From Tumebacillus permanentifrigoris (GTDB taxonomy: Bacteria; Bacillota; Bacilli; Tumebacillales; Tumebacillaceae): DNA of 64,000 nt. A program made the position numbers and the translations under genes. A model generated the notes under the pieces. It had not been told where the DNA came from. It saw nothing but the letters and a program-made list of their open reading frames with translations, and did no database searches. The stretch's first letter is position 1, and every line of letters starts with the position of its first letter. Shown one piece after another: positions 10,778 through 19,108 of the stretch. The stretch spans positions 1-64,000 of the forward strand of contig NZ_QGGL01000020.1 in assembly GCF_003148565.1 (NCBI RefSeq), given 5' to 3'.

Positions 10778-11808
10778 TTCAAGACCTCTTGCTTACTGTG
10801 CATGAGCGCGGTGCTTCCGACTTGCATCTGACCGTCGGGAGCGCCCCGGTGATTCGCTTGCATGGCGATCTGCGCGTGCTGCCTGGGGAAGCGTTGAAAC
10901 CACAGGACACGATGGACATGGTGCGCGAATTGTTGACGCGCGAGCAGTTTGAGACGCTGATGGAGCGCGGGGAACTTGACTTTTCCTGGGAGGTAGCGGG
11001 CGTCTCGCGTTATCGGATCAACGTGTACTGCCAGCGCGGATCGCTCTCGTTGGCCATTCGCGTCGTGTCCAGCCGCATCCCCTCGACGGAGGAACTCGGT
11101 CTGCCGGACATCTTGATCGAGATGACGCATAAGCCGCAAGGTTTATTTTTGGTGACCGGTCCGACGGGAAGCGGGAAGTCGACGACGCTCGCCAGCCTGC
11201 TGGACTACATGAACAAACGGATGCGTCGGCACATCATCACGCTGGAGGACCCGATCGAATACATGCACGTCCACCAGCAGAGCATCGTCGACCAACGTGA
11301 AGTCGGCAAGGACACGCGAACGTTTGCAAATGGATTGCGGGCGGCGTTGCGTCAGGACCCTGATGTGATCCTCGTCGGGGAGATGCGCGATCTGGAGACG
11401 ATCTCCACCGCGATCACCGCTGCGGAAACTGGGCATTTGGTATTTGCCACGTTGCACACCTCCGACGCACCGCAGACGATCGACCGGATTGTCGATGTGT
11501 TTCCGCCGGAGCAGCAACAACAGATTCGTGTGCAGTTGGCGGCGGTGTTGCTGGGGGTCGTCTCCCAACGCTTGCTTCCGCGTGCGAACCGCAACGGGCG
11601 GGTCGCGGCACAGGAAATTCTCATCAACACGCCTGCGATCGCCAACCTGATCCGCTCGGAGAAGGTCCACCAGATACGCACGGCGATCCAAACGGGCAAG
11701 GCACAAGGGATGCAGACGCTGGAGATGCACCTGCAAGAGTTGGTGCGTCGAGGCGAGATCACGGAGCATGCCGCCCGCGAGCAGTTGCCACACCAGAATG
11801 TGATGTGA
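10774..11808 (+). CDS. pilT: Type IV pilus retraction ATPase PilT
   Basis: A 344-residue ATPase that drives pilus retraction and twitching-type motion. The N-terminal PAS-like region (SDLHLTVGSAPVIRLHGDL) and Walker A GPTGSGKSTT (about residue 129) are present, with Walker B VILVGEMRDLET. The PilT-specific AIRNLIR-type motif appears as AIANLIRSEK, which separates it from PilB and ComGA. It lacks the PilB N-terminal domain and the zinc site. Start and stop overlap pilB (ATGA), so translation is coupled. Confidence 0.96.
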   Translation: MIQDLLLTVHERGASDLHLTVGSAPVIRLHGDLRVLPGEALKPQDTMDMVRELLTREQFETLMERGELDFSWEVAGVSRYRINVYCQRGSLSLAIRVVSSRIPSTEELGLPDILIEMTHKPQGLFLVTGPTGSGKSTTLASLLDYMNKRMRRHIITLEDPIEYMHVHQQSIVDQREVGKDTRTFANGLRAALRQDPDVILVGEMRDLETISTAITAAETGHLVFATLHTSDAPQTIDRIVDVFPPEQQQQIRVQLAAVLLGVVSQRLLPRANRNGRVAAQEILINTPAIANLIRSEKVHQIRTAIQTGKAQGMQTLEMHLQELVRRGEITEHAAREQLPHQNVM

Positions 11809-11821
11809 GGAGGACAGAGCG

Positions 11822-13042
11822 ATGCCGGCCTATTCCTACCAGGCACTGGACACAGCAGGCAAGACGCGCAAGGGCCGGGTCGAAGCGGCCGATCGACAGG
11901 CGGCCGTGCTGGACCTCAAAATGCAAGGTCTGTTCATCACCCAGATCGACGAGGCCCAGACGAGCATCTGGAAGCGCGAGATCGAACTGGGGCCGAAACG
12001 CCTGCCGCTGAAGGACTTCGTACCCTTCCTCCGGCAGTTCGCCACATTGGTCAAAGCGGGGGTGACGCTGGTCGAATCGTTGCGCGTCTTGAGCGAACAG
12101 ACCAGCAACAAGAAATTGAAGAAAATTCTCAGCGAGTGCGCGTCTCACGTGGCGCGCGGTCATCAACTCTCTGAAGCTTTGCGCGAACATGACCAGGCGT
12201 TTCCGTCTGTTTTTTCCAATATGGTGCGTGCCGGAGAGATCACGGGGAACATGGAGGATGTGCTCGACCGGCTGGCCTCGATGCTGGAGAAGGAGCATAA
12301 CACGCGGGAGAAGGTCAAGTCCGCGCTGACTTACCCGAGTGTCATCGGCGTGGTCGCGGTGCTCGTCTCCGTGTTTCTGCTGGTCAACGTCATTCCGAAT
12401 TTTGTGAAAAATCTGCATGCGCTTGGCGGGGAGTTGCCGCTGTCGACGCGGATCGTCATGGGCACATCCACCCACTTGATCCACTGGTGGTATTGGTATC
12501 TGCTCGGCATCTGTGCGCTGGTGTTGGGCTTGCGGGCTGCGGTAAAAACGCCCAAGGGCCGCTTTGCGTTCGATCTCTTTAAATTGAACATGCCCGTGTT
12601 TGGTGTGCTTTTTCAAAAGGCGGCGATCGCCCGAAGTTCTCGCACGATGGCGACTCTTTTGCAAAGTGCCGTGCCGGCCTTGACGGTGTTCACGGTGGCG
12701 GCGAACGTGGTTGGCAATGAGGTTTATGCCAACGCGTTGCGTCAGTCGCGGGAGGCGTTGCGCGCTGGGCAGTCGATGGTGACACCGTTGCGCGAGGAAA
12801 AAATGTTCCCGCCCTTGGTTACGCAGATGATTGCGATCGGAGAACAGACGGGCAGCGTGGATGCAATGCTGAGCAAGATCGCTGATTTTTATGAAGCGGA
12901 TGTGGAGACGACGGTCGACAAGTTGCGGCCGATGATCGAACCGATCATGGTGCTCCTCCTCGCGATCGTGGTCGGGGTGATTGTAACCGCTGCGATTGCA
13001 CCGATGTTTGAAATTTACAAGAGCACGGGTCGTCCACATTAG
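11822..13042 (+). CDS. pilC: Type IV pilus inner-membrane platform protein PilC
   Basis: A 406-residue integral membrane protein of the GspF/PilC family that connects the ATPases to the growing pilus. Two tandem T2SSF domains are visible. Each has the pattern of a charged cytoplasmic helix bundle (RQFATLVKAGVTLVESL; ATLLQSAVPALTVF) followed by a hydrophobic helix, with membrane spans near 175-195, 220-240 and 375-398. The start follows gaggacag, 13 bases after pilT. The N-terminal YSYQALDTAGKTRKG is characteristic of the family. Confidence 0.95.
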   Translation: MPAYSYQALDTAGKTRKGRVEAADRQAAVLDLKMQGLFITQIDEAQTSIWKREIELGPKRLPLKDFVPFLRQFATLVKAGVTLVESLRVLSEQTSNKKLKKILSECASHVARGHQLSEALREHDQAFPSVFSNMVRAGEITGNMEDVLDRLASMLEKEHNTREKVKSALTYPSVIGVVAVLVSVFLLVNVIPNFVKNLHALGGELPLSTRIVMGTSTHLIHWWYWYLLGICALVLGLRAAVKTPKGRFAFDLFKLNMPVFGVLFQKAAIARSSRTMATLLQSAVPALTVFTVAANVVGNEVYANALRQSREALRAGQSMVTPLREEKMFPPLVTQMIAIGEQTGSVDAMLSKIADFYEADVETTVDKLRPMIEPIMVLLLAIVVGVIVTAAIAPMFEIYKSTGRPH

Positions 13043-13062
13043 GGGAAAGCGGGGAGAATTTC

Positions 13063-13551
13063 ATGGCACTGCTTCGAAAACTTGTGAACAAGCTCAAGGA
13101 AGAAAGAGGCGTCACCCTGATCGAGTTGCTGGCTGTCATCGTCATCCTGGGCATCATCGCGGCGATCGGCATCCCCTCGATTCTGAACAGCCGACAGGAC
13201 GCAGAAAAATCGACCGGCAACGCCAACGCGCAAACGCTGAGCGAAGTGGCCCACCGTCTGGTCATCTCAGGGGAGAAGTATGTAGCAACCAAATCGGAGG
13301 ACAAAGACGATGTGCAATTCGACTTCAAGGAAGTCCTGACCAAGTCCGGTCTGACGGTAGATGACACGAAACTCAATGAAAGCACGTTCAGCTATGCTGC
13401 AGATGGTGGTACGTACACGCTGGACCCCACGGAGGGCACCGTCACGTACAAGCACGATGACGGGGACGCGGCCAAGGCGGAAAGCACGGATACGACCACA
13501 GACGGTTCTGACGACACGGGCGGCGCGGATGATAGTGGAGATGAGCAGTAA
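13063..13551 (+). CDS. pilA: Major type IV pilin (type IVa-like prepilin)
   Basis: A 162-residue prepilin. A short basic leader ends at ERGVTLIELLAVIVILG: cleavage after Gly by PilD would leave N-methylated Val with Glu at mature position 5, followed by the hydrophobic assembly helix. The C-terminal 40 residues are very acidic and rich in Asp, Ser and Thr, which is unusual and may form an exposed flexible tail. It follows pilC by 20 bases. The perfect hairpin at 13650-13677 follows it, so its message could be more abundant or stable than that of the downstream genes. Confidence 0.92.
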   Translation: MALLRKLVNKLKEERGVTLIELLAVIVILGIIAAIGIPSILNSRQDAEKSTGNANAQTLSEVAHRLVISGEKYVATKSEDKDDVQFDFKEVLTKSGLTVDDTKLNESTFSYAADGGTYTLDPTEGTVTYKHDDGDAAKAESTDTTTDGSDDTGGADDSGDEQ

Positions 13552-13649
13552 GTGTAAAAAGGTAGTACGAGGTGCTACTGGTTGACGCAAGACAGCAACT
13601 CGGTTTGGTAGGCTTTGCTAAGTTCTTCTACATCAAGATCATACCCGGC

Positions 13650-13677
13650 ACTGCGTGGACAGGATTGTCCACGCAGT
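13650..13677 (+). promoter_or_regulatory. Perfect hairpin between pilin gene and pilD (processing or partial terminator)
   Basis: A 12-bp perfect inverted repeat (actgcgtggaca, loop ggat, tgtccacgcagt) lies 99 bases after the pilin stop and 19 bases before pilD. There is no T run, so it is more likely an mRNA stabilising or processing structure, or a weak attenuator, than a terminator. Confidence 0.6.
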
Positions 13678-13695
13678 TGCTATAGGTGAGGCGCT

Positions 13696-14454
13696 ATGGA
13701 AAACATCGTGTTTTGGAGCTACTTGTTTGTTGTGTTTTTGTTTCTGGGTTCCTTTTTGAACGTGCTCGCCTTGCGCACCTTGGAGGGCACATCGGTGTGG
13801 AACCCGCGCTATTCGCACTGCCCGTCCTGTGCCACGCGACTGACAGGGCGAGACCTCGTGCCGATCCTCTCGTGGCTGGTTCTGCGCGGACGGTGTAGGA
13901 CTTGTCAACACCCGATCTCCTGGCTCTACCCGTTGGGAGAGATGGCAACGGCGGTGTTGCTGACGTTTGTTGTCGTACATGGTGGCTGGAACCCGGAGAC
14001 GGGTGCTGTCGTAGTCCTTTTTACAATCCTCATCACCGTTACGCTGACCGATTTACGGGCACAGTTGATCCCGAACCGCATCACGTTCCCGGCGATGGCC
14101 TTGCTGTTGCTGGTGCGCTTGTTTTTGCACCCGGAACCTGTGTGGGTCTATCTGCTGGGCTTTCTCGTCGGAGGTGGACTGTTGACGCTGCTCGCCATGG
14201 TGCCCAACGGTATGGGCGGAGGAGATGTGAAGCTTTTTGCAGTCATCGGGCTCGGAGTGGGATGGAAACTGGTGTTGTTCGCGCTGTTTTTCTCCTGCGT
14301 GTGGGGCACGGTGATCGGGTTGCCGCTGAAATGGACCGGACGACTTCAAGCTCGTCAAGCGATCCCTTTTGCACCGTTTATCCTGCTGGGAACGCTGACC
14401 GCTTGGGCCTTTGGTCAGCCCGTATGGAACGTGTATCGGACGCTTTTTCTATAA
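13696..14454 (+). CDS. pilD: Prepilin peptidase / N-methyltransferase (PilD/ComC)
   Basis: A 252-residue polytopic membrane aspartic protease that cleaves prepilins after Gly and methylates the new N-terminus. The N-terminal zinc-binding methylase part has two CxxC pairs (CPSC and CRTC). The two catalytic Asp sites are LTDLRAQLIPNR and the GMGGGDVKL box. About eight membrane helices are present. It sits where Bacillus has comC between folC and spoIIB. No second prepilin peptidase is present in the window, so it probably serves both the pilus here and the comG pseudopilins. Confidence 0.96.
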   Translation: MENIVFWSYLFVVFLFLGSFLNVLALRTLEGTSVWNPRYSHCPSCATRLTGRDLVPILSWLVLRGRCRTCQHPISWLYPLGEMATAVLLTFVVVHGGWNPETGAVVVLFTILITVTLTDLRAQLIPNRITFPAMALLLLVRLFLHPEPVWVYLLGFLVGGGLLTLLAMVPNGMGGGDVKLFAVIGLGVGWKLVLFALFFSCVWGTVIGLPLKWTGRLQARQAIPFAPFILLGTLTAWAFGQPVWNVYRTLFL

Positions 14455-14475
14455 ATCGGAGAGGAGGTCGTGCGA

Positions 14476-14925
14476 ATGGGACAGGCCTGGAAAAACGAAC
14501 GCGGTATGACGCTGCTTGAAATGATGGCGGCGGTCGTCATCTTGGTGCTGGTCGCCATCCCGTTGACGAGCATTGGCACGACCGTCTACCGATGGTACAA
14601 GGAAGACGAGCAGAAAAATCGAGGCGTTCTCGTCGCGGAGCAACGGATTCTGGAAGTTAAAAACGAACTCGAACAGACCGGCTATACATCCACTGAAGAG
14701 AGCGAGTCCGTGGAGTATGACGAACCAGACAACCTGCAAACGAAAGTCAAGATGTTCCCACAAGAGTTGCCAGCTTCCGACGGAACTCTGATCGCCTACA
14801 AGGATTTGGTCGTGGTTCAAGTCGAGGTGACCGGACCTGACTTGGCACAACCAAGCGAGCGCACGATCTTGACGACGCTGACGACGACCGTTCGGAAAAA
14901 GTCCGGGCTAGGAGGGACGCCGTAA
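14476..14925 (+). CDS. Minor type IV pilin-like protein
   Basis: About 149 residues with a prepilin N-terminus: a basic leader, then NERGMTLLEMMAAVVILV with Glu at mature position 5. The ATG at 14476 is favoured because gaggaggt then has good spacing; the in-frame GTG at 14470 is too close to it. The globular part is rich in Glu and Thr. It overlaps the next pilin-like gene by one base. Minor pilins initiate pilus assembly or tip functions; the exact subtype cannot be assigned. Confidence 0.88.
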   Translation: MGQAWKNERGMTLLEMMAAVVILVLVAIPLTSIGTTVYRWYKEDEQKNRGVLVAEQRILEVKNELEQTGYTSTEESESVEYDEPDNLQTKVKMFPQELPASDGTLIAYKDLVVVQVEVTGPDLAQPSERTILTTLTTTVRKKSGLGGTP

Positions 14926-15422
14926 TGCTTGGCAAGGGGCCACACGCAAACGAACGCGGCGTGACGATGATCGAACTGCTCGTGGTGCTGGCGTTGATGG
15001 GGCTCGTGTTTGGAGCGGTGGCAGCGTTTTCCACCAGCACGATGACCAACTTTTACAGGACTTCACAAGGTTCCTTGAACCAGCAGGAAGCCACGTTGAT
15101 CGTCAGTCAGTTGACACAGGACCTCCGGCGGCTCGACCCGACCGTGCAATGGGTGGAGTCGGCCGACCACAAATTCCACCTGCGAACGGCACGTGCCAAC
15201 GACGTCAACCAAGAGTGGATCGAGGTCGCCTACGAACAGGATGGATCGCGGGTGTTGTACAGCACGGGGGACAATGTGACCGTGACCCTGACTGAGCACG
15301 GTCAAGTTGATGTCAAACAAACGGGCGATACCTTTGATGTCACCGTCACCGTAGGAGCGGATGACGATCCGAATCAAGCGAAGTTGACCACGACGGTTGC
15401 TCGCTACAACTGGGGGCGATAG
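14925..15422 (+). CDS. Minor type IV pilin-like protein (PilW/GspJ-type)
   Basis: A 165-residue protein with prepilin signature NERGVTMIELLVVLALMG and Glu5. The region after the hydrophobic helix (SLNQQEATLIVSQLTQDLRRLDP) is typical of PilW/GspJ/ComGF-type minor pilins, in which a helix carries an LxxDLRR-like segment. It starts at the last base of the previous gene's stop and ends one base before the next gene, so the three minor pilin genes are translationally linked. Confidence 0.87.
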   Translation: MLGKGPHANERGVTMIELLVVLALMGLVFGAVAAFSTSTMTNFYRTSQGSLNQQEATLIVSQLTQDLRRLDPTVQWVESADHKFHLRTARANDVNQEWIEVAYEQDGSRVLYSTGDNVTVTLTEHGQVDVKQTGDTFDVTVTVGADDDPNQAKLTTTVARYNWGR

Positions 15423-15423
15423 G

Positions 15424-15834
15424 ATGCGCGATGCGTGGAGAAATGAACGGGGCTCTGCACTGCTGCTGGTGCTCCTCGTGGTCACCGTGCTCGGGATGAT
15501 GATCGGTGGTGTCACCCTCGCCGTGCACAATTCAGGGGAGGAATCGCTCAGGCATGAGCGGCAGGTACAGACCGAATTTCAGATGGAACAAGCGATGGAG
15601 ATCGCGTTGTACATGCTATACAACCAGCCGGATCAGTTCGAAGCGACGTTCCGCAATCAATCGAAAACACCCTGCATGGTGATCCCACCAGACAACCCGG
15701 TGCAGGTCTGCTTGGAGACGACACAAGGCGAGCAAGGGCAGACGGCTGAATCGCTGGTCGTGCGCGCTGAGAAGCCGACGAGCGCGATTCGATACACCTT
15801 GCCTGACACGATCGATGCAGTACAAAGACCCTAG
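15424..15834 (+). CDS. Minor pilin-like protein (PilX/GspK-type)
   Basis: About 136 residues. The N-terminus NERGSALLLVLLVVTVLGMM has the Gly cleavage site and hydrophobic helix but lacks Glu5, which is typical of PilX/GspK tip subunits. The ATG at 15424 lies right after the preceding stop and avoids an extended start inside the upstream gene. Downstream of the helix the protein is short and hydrophilic. It probably belongs to the tip or priming complex of the pilus. Confidence 0.82.
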   Translation: MRDAWRNERGSALLLVLLVVTVLGMMIGGVTLAVHNSGEESLRHERQVQTEFQMEQAMEIALYMLYNQPDQFEATFRNQSKTPCMVIPPDNPVQVCLETTQGEQGQTAESLVVRAEKPTSAIRYTLPDTIDAVQRP

Positions 15835-15857
15835 TTATATAGAAGAGAGGGAGTTTC

Positions 15858-16901
15858 ATGCTCAGCATCACCTCCGAAACCGCGCTCGGAATCGAGATCA
15901 ACGAACACCGCGTCTTGATCGCTGAAATACGCAAAAAAAACGGAACCTTCAGTCTGCAGAAGATCGTGCAGTCTTCGATTCCGCTCGGTGTGATGGTAGA
16001 AAGCAAGATCGTGCAGGTCGATACGCTGGCCAATGTTATCCGGGAGACGATGCGTCAAGGCAACATCCGCACCACCAAAGTTAATTTGGTGATCCCGAGC
16101 CAATACGTCGTCATCCGCCAACTGCAATTGCCCGATTTGTCAGAGGCGCAGTTGCGCAAAGTGATTCACTTCGAGTTGCAGAACAGCATCCACTTGCCAT
16201 TTGAAGACCCGGTGTACGATTTTGTAAAAATCGGGGTTTCGCAGGTCGAAGCCGATCCACTGAATGGCGGCGAGATCAGTCGGATGGCCGATGTCGCGCT
16301 GATCGCTTCCTCTCGTGCTGTCATCGACCCGGTGGTGGAAGCGGCCAAGCGAGCCGGATTAAAACCCGCCAGCGTCGACATTCGTGCGCTGGCACTCTCA
16401 CGGACCTGTTCGAAGCTGTGCCCGAGCATTGAACGGCGGATCACGATGTTTGTCGACATCGCCGAGGATTGGACGGACATCCACATTTTTGACGGCGAGG
16501 TGTTGAAGTTTACCCGCAATGTGCCCGTGCCGTTGGAGGACTACCGAATTGACCGCGAGTTGCCGAAACCGATGCATGTCTTGGAGATTCTCGAGTACTT
16601 CGAGACCAACACTGATTTTCGCTCGTTCACTAACGATCTGGCCTATGAAGTTGAGCGCTCGATGAACTTTTATCGCTATACGCTGAACAATCGAGAGGAT
16701 GATTTGACCAACATCATCGTTTCCGGGGTGTTGCCCAAGACGGGGATCTTGCAAGCTTATCTGCAGGAGCGTTTCCTCAACATCACCACCGCGACGATGC
16801 CGCTGGAAGCGTTGCAATGGACTGAGGAGATTGAGCATTTGAAGGAGATCGTACACGAGTACGCGATTCCGATCGGCTTGGCGCTCAAGGAGGTGAAGTG
16901 A
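15858..16901 (+). CDS. pilM: Type IV pilus assembly protein PilM
   Basis: A 347-residue actin-like cytoplasmic protein that binds the N-terminal tail of PilN and links the inner-membrane alignment complex to the motor. The actin-fold features include ALGIEINEHRVLIAEI at the start, VNLVIPSQYVVIRQLQLP, the central MFVDIAEDWTDIHIF phosphate-type loop, and NIIVSGVLPKTG near residue 295. It is followed after one base by pilN, whose INLLPKE motif is the known PilM-binding segment. Confidence 0.94.
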   Translation: MLSITSETALGIEINEHRVLIAEIRKKNGTFSLQKIVQSSIPLGVMVESKIVQVDTLANVIRETMRQGNIRTTKVNLVIPSQYVVIRQLQLPDLSEAQLRKVIHFELQNSIHLPFEDPVYDFVKIGVSQVEADPLNGGEISRMADVALIASSRAVIDPVVEAAKRAGLKPASVDIRALALSRTCSKLCPSIERRITMFVDIAEDWTDIHIFDGEVLKFTRNVPVPLEDYRIDRELPKPMHVLEILEYFETNTDFRSFTNDLAYEVERSMNFYRYTLNNREDDLTNIIVSGVLPKTGILQAYLQERFLNITTATMPLEALQWTEEIEHLKEIVHEYAIPIGLALKEVK

Positions 16902-16902
16902 C

Positions 16903-17454
16903 GTGGAGATCAACCTCCTGCCCAAGGAGTCCCCGGCCAAACGCTACCGCTTGCTGGGCATCCTCGCCGCTGCGGTGTTGCTGGTTGCTGGGACGGGCAC
17001 GACGATCTACTCCTATGTATCTCTGGCAAGCACGTCCAATGAACTGCACGCCGAATTGAATCGAGTCAAGCAGGACAACACGGTGCTGGCAGCGGAGCGT
17101 ACCGTGAACGCGGACACGCGCAAGTTCAAGACGCTGATGGGAGCGGTGGACAAGTTGATTTTTGATCAGAACAACTACACCGCGATGTTGGACAATCTGG
17201 CTTCGAAACTGTCGGAGAAAACGAAGGTGGAATTCCTCGACGTCGACACGAGCAAGCAAAAAATGGTGCTCAAGTTGCGCACCAATGAAGCAGGTCTGGT
17301 TGAGGAGTACGCGGAGCTGTTGCATAACGAGGTGTGGGTGGAGAACATCGTCATCACAAACATCGTGCAACTGGATGCCGCGAAGGAATCGGGTGGCGGA
17401 TATTCGGCGCAGTTGGAGATCACGGTCAAAGCGCGCAAGGCACAGGAATTTTAG
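16903..17454 (+). CDS. pilN: Type IV pilus assembly protein PilN
   Basis: A 183-residue bitopic membrane protein. It begins with the hallmark MEINLLPKE, the segment that docks into PilM, then a membrane helix (about residues 20-40), a coiled-coil (about 45-75) and a ferredoxin-like periplasmic-type domain. The GTG start lies one base after the pilM stop. It is expected to pair with the following PilO through the coiled-coil and ferredoxin-like domains. Confidence 0.93.
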   Translation: MEINLLPKESPAKRYRLLGILAAAVLLVAGTGTTIYSYVSLASTSNELHAELNRVKQDNTVLAAERTVNADTRKFKTLMGAVDKLIFDQNNYTAMLDNLASKLSEKTKVEFLDVDTSKQKMVLKLRTNEAGLVEEYAELLHNEVWVENIVITNIVQLDAAKESGGGYSAQLEITVKARKAQEF

Positions 17455-17471
17455 AGAGGAGGCCCTTCTGC

Positions 17472-18965
17472 ATGAACATCAAAACGTGGAATCTGCGGCG
17501 GTGGGTCATCCTCTGCGTCGGTTTGTTGGTTCTTGTCGGTTCCTTGGTTGCATATTTTGGTTTTGTACCGAAAATGTACGAAGTCGACAGTCTGCGCAAG
17601 CAACTGCAGGCCGCGAAGACACAGCGAAAACAATTGATGGCGACAGCGCTGCCGACGAGCACGACCGATGAGCAAAAAAGGACGCTGGCCTTGTTGGTGC
17701 CAGCACAGTTGGAGCAGGCGCGCTTTTTGCAGGAATTGCATGGTGATGCCAAAGCATCAGGAACGGTCGTGAAGAGCATCTCATTTTACGACCCCAACGC
17801 AGAGACGGCAAAAGCAGCAGAGGCGAAAGTGTCGTCTAAAACGGCGTCTAAAACAACGACCAAACCTGCAGCAGAGCAGTTGCCGATGCAAACGTTCAAT
17901 GGAAAGCTCTCGATTCAAGGAGACTACCAGCAGGTGCGAAAGTTTCTCGCGCAATTCTCGTCGATGACTCGCCTCGTCACATTTAACAAATGGACGCTCA
18001 AAGCCGAACAGCAGGACATCACCCCTGGTGTGAAGCTTAGCACAGGAACTGGTAAAGTAACCATCACGACTTCTGATGGCAGCAAAAACACAGGCAGCAC
18101 GAAGACCCCAAGCAAAGTTAGCCCCACCAAAGAATCTACGGAAACCACGGGTGGAGATACTGGGGGGACAACGAGTGAAGGAACCGGAGGAACCACGGGT
18201 GACGACACTGGGGAAACCACGGTGGATAACACTGGAGGAACCACAGGTGACGACACTGGGGATACCACAGGTGATAACACTGGAGGAACTACAGGTGACG
18301 ACACAGGAGGAACTACAGTTCCCCCCCTCACCACGACTGAGAATCCGTTCCAGGTTGGACTGCTAAAACTGCGGTCACAGCTCTCCGCCGCCTCGCTCAC
18401 AGCCGACGAGATCCGCAAACAGCTCTCGGCCGACATCGCAAATGACAAATTGCTGAACGATCTAACACCGATTTTCTCCCAGACCGACTTCAGTCGCTAC
18501 GCTGAGAATATCCGTGTCACCGTCCCTACGCTGACTAATCAGCACGAAAAAGACCTCGCGAACCTCCGCATTCAACAGGGGCTCAATCGGTATACCGCAG
18601 GTCTGATCGGCCAGAAGGAAGCGGAATCGGTTTTCGATCAAGAGATTGCACATCTCTTCATACCTGGCACCAATCCAAACATCCGCGATGTGCTCGGCAT
18701 CCACTCTCCACAACCCCAGCCGACACCGCAGCCTGCGCCGCAACCAACACCGACGCCTAGCCAGCCGGTCACACCGTCACCGCTCCCGGTCTTCAATCAA
18801 CCCATTTTGTCGAGCCTGAACAACCACATTTTCAAGACCGTTGTCAGCCTTGACATCGACTTTACTATCTACTATGCACCCCATGCGCTCGATCTCTTGC
18901 CGGCTCCGTCTCCTATCCATACCTATGATCCGACACGCCGCTCGAACCTCGTCGAATCGTGGTAA
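17472..18965 (+). CDS. pilO: PilO-like pilus protein with a large repeat-containing insertion
   Basis: A 497-residue protein, more than twice the usual PilO size of about 200. The ATG at 17472 follows gagaggaggc. Residues 12-31 are a membrane helix, followed by a coiled-coil and the PilO core (FNGKLSIQGDYQQVRKFL at about 141-158). Residues 224-282 are seven octapeptide repeats of the GTTGDDTG type. Residues 290-400 form a helical region unlike PilO, then a Pro/Gln-rich linker. The last 45 residues (DFTIYYAPHALDLLP) resemble the final PilO strand, so the extra material appears inserted inside the fold. That reading is inference. Confidence 0.85.
   Translation: MNIKTWNLRRWVILCVGLLVLVGSLVAYFGFVPKMYEVDSLRKQLQAAKTQRKQLMATALPTSTTDEQKRTLALLVPAQLEQARFLQELHGDAKASGTVVKSISFYDPNAETAKAAEAKVSSKTASKTTTKPAAEQLPMQTFNGKLSIQGDYQQVRKFLAQFSSMTRLVTFNKWTLKAEQQDITPGVKLSTGTGKVTITTSDGSKNTGSTKTPSKVSPTKESTETTGGDTGGTTSEGTGGTTGDDTGETTVDNTGGTTGDDTGDTTGDNTGGTTGDDTGGTTVPPLTTTENPFQVGLLKLRSQLSAASLTADEIRKQLSADIANDKLLNDLTPIFSQTDFSRYAENIRVTVPTLTNQHEKDLANLRIQQGLNRYTAGLIGQKEAESVFDQEIAHLFIPGTNPNIRDVLGIHSPQPQPTPQPAPQPTPTPSQPVTPSPLPVFNQPILSSLNNHIFKTVVSLDIDFTIYYAPHALDLLPAPSPIHTYDPTRRSNLVESW
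18141..18317 (+). repeat. 24-bp tandem repeat inside pilO (seven units plus a partial one)
   Basis: Seven in-phase 24-bp units are visible, starting at 18141, 18165, 18189, 18213, 18237, 18261 and 18285, and nine bases of an eighth. The consensus is ggaaccacaggtgacgacac plus tgga, encoding the octapeptide GTTGDDTG or ETTxDNTG. Alternate units are most alike, suggesting duplication of 48-bp pairs. Such arrays are prone to copy-number change while keeping the frame. Confidence 0.95.
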
Positions 18966-18991
18966 TTTTCTGAAAGTGACAATTTCCCCCA

Positions 18992-19020
18992 TTGCCAAGA
19001 TGGAATTGTCGGGTTATACT
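18992..19020 (+). promoter_or_regulatory. Sigma-A promoter of the 3D-domain wall protein gene
   Basis: TTGCCA at 18992-18997, a 17-base spacer, and TATACT at 19015-19020 make a near-consensus promoter. It lies 89 bases before the GTG start, so a 5' untranslated leader of about 80 bases is expected. Confidence 0.7.
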
Positions 19021-19108
19021 AATTCCATCATTTGTCCAACAGGTAATGGGGGGTCTTTATTCCTAGTTCTTAGGGATTACGAACAAACAAATGAAACGAG
19101 GTGGTTGA

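Noticed and set aside
11759-13039. 426-codon minus-strand open frame under pilC
   Set aside because: Shadow frame; composition rich in Arg and His, no domain, opposite to an operon with coupled genes.
18141-18317. CRISPR-like array
   Set aside because: Units are contiguous 24-bp coding repeats without spacers. No CRISPR array was seen elsewhere in the window.
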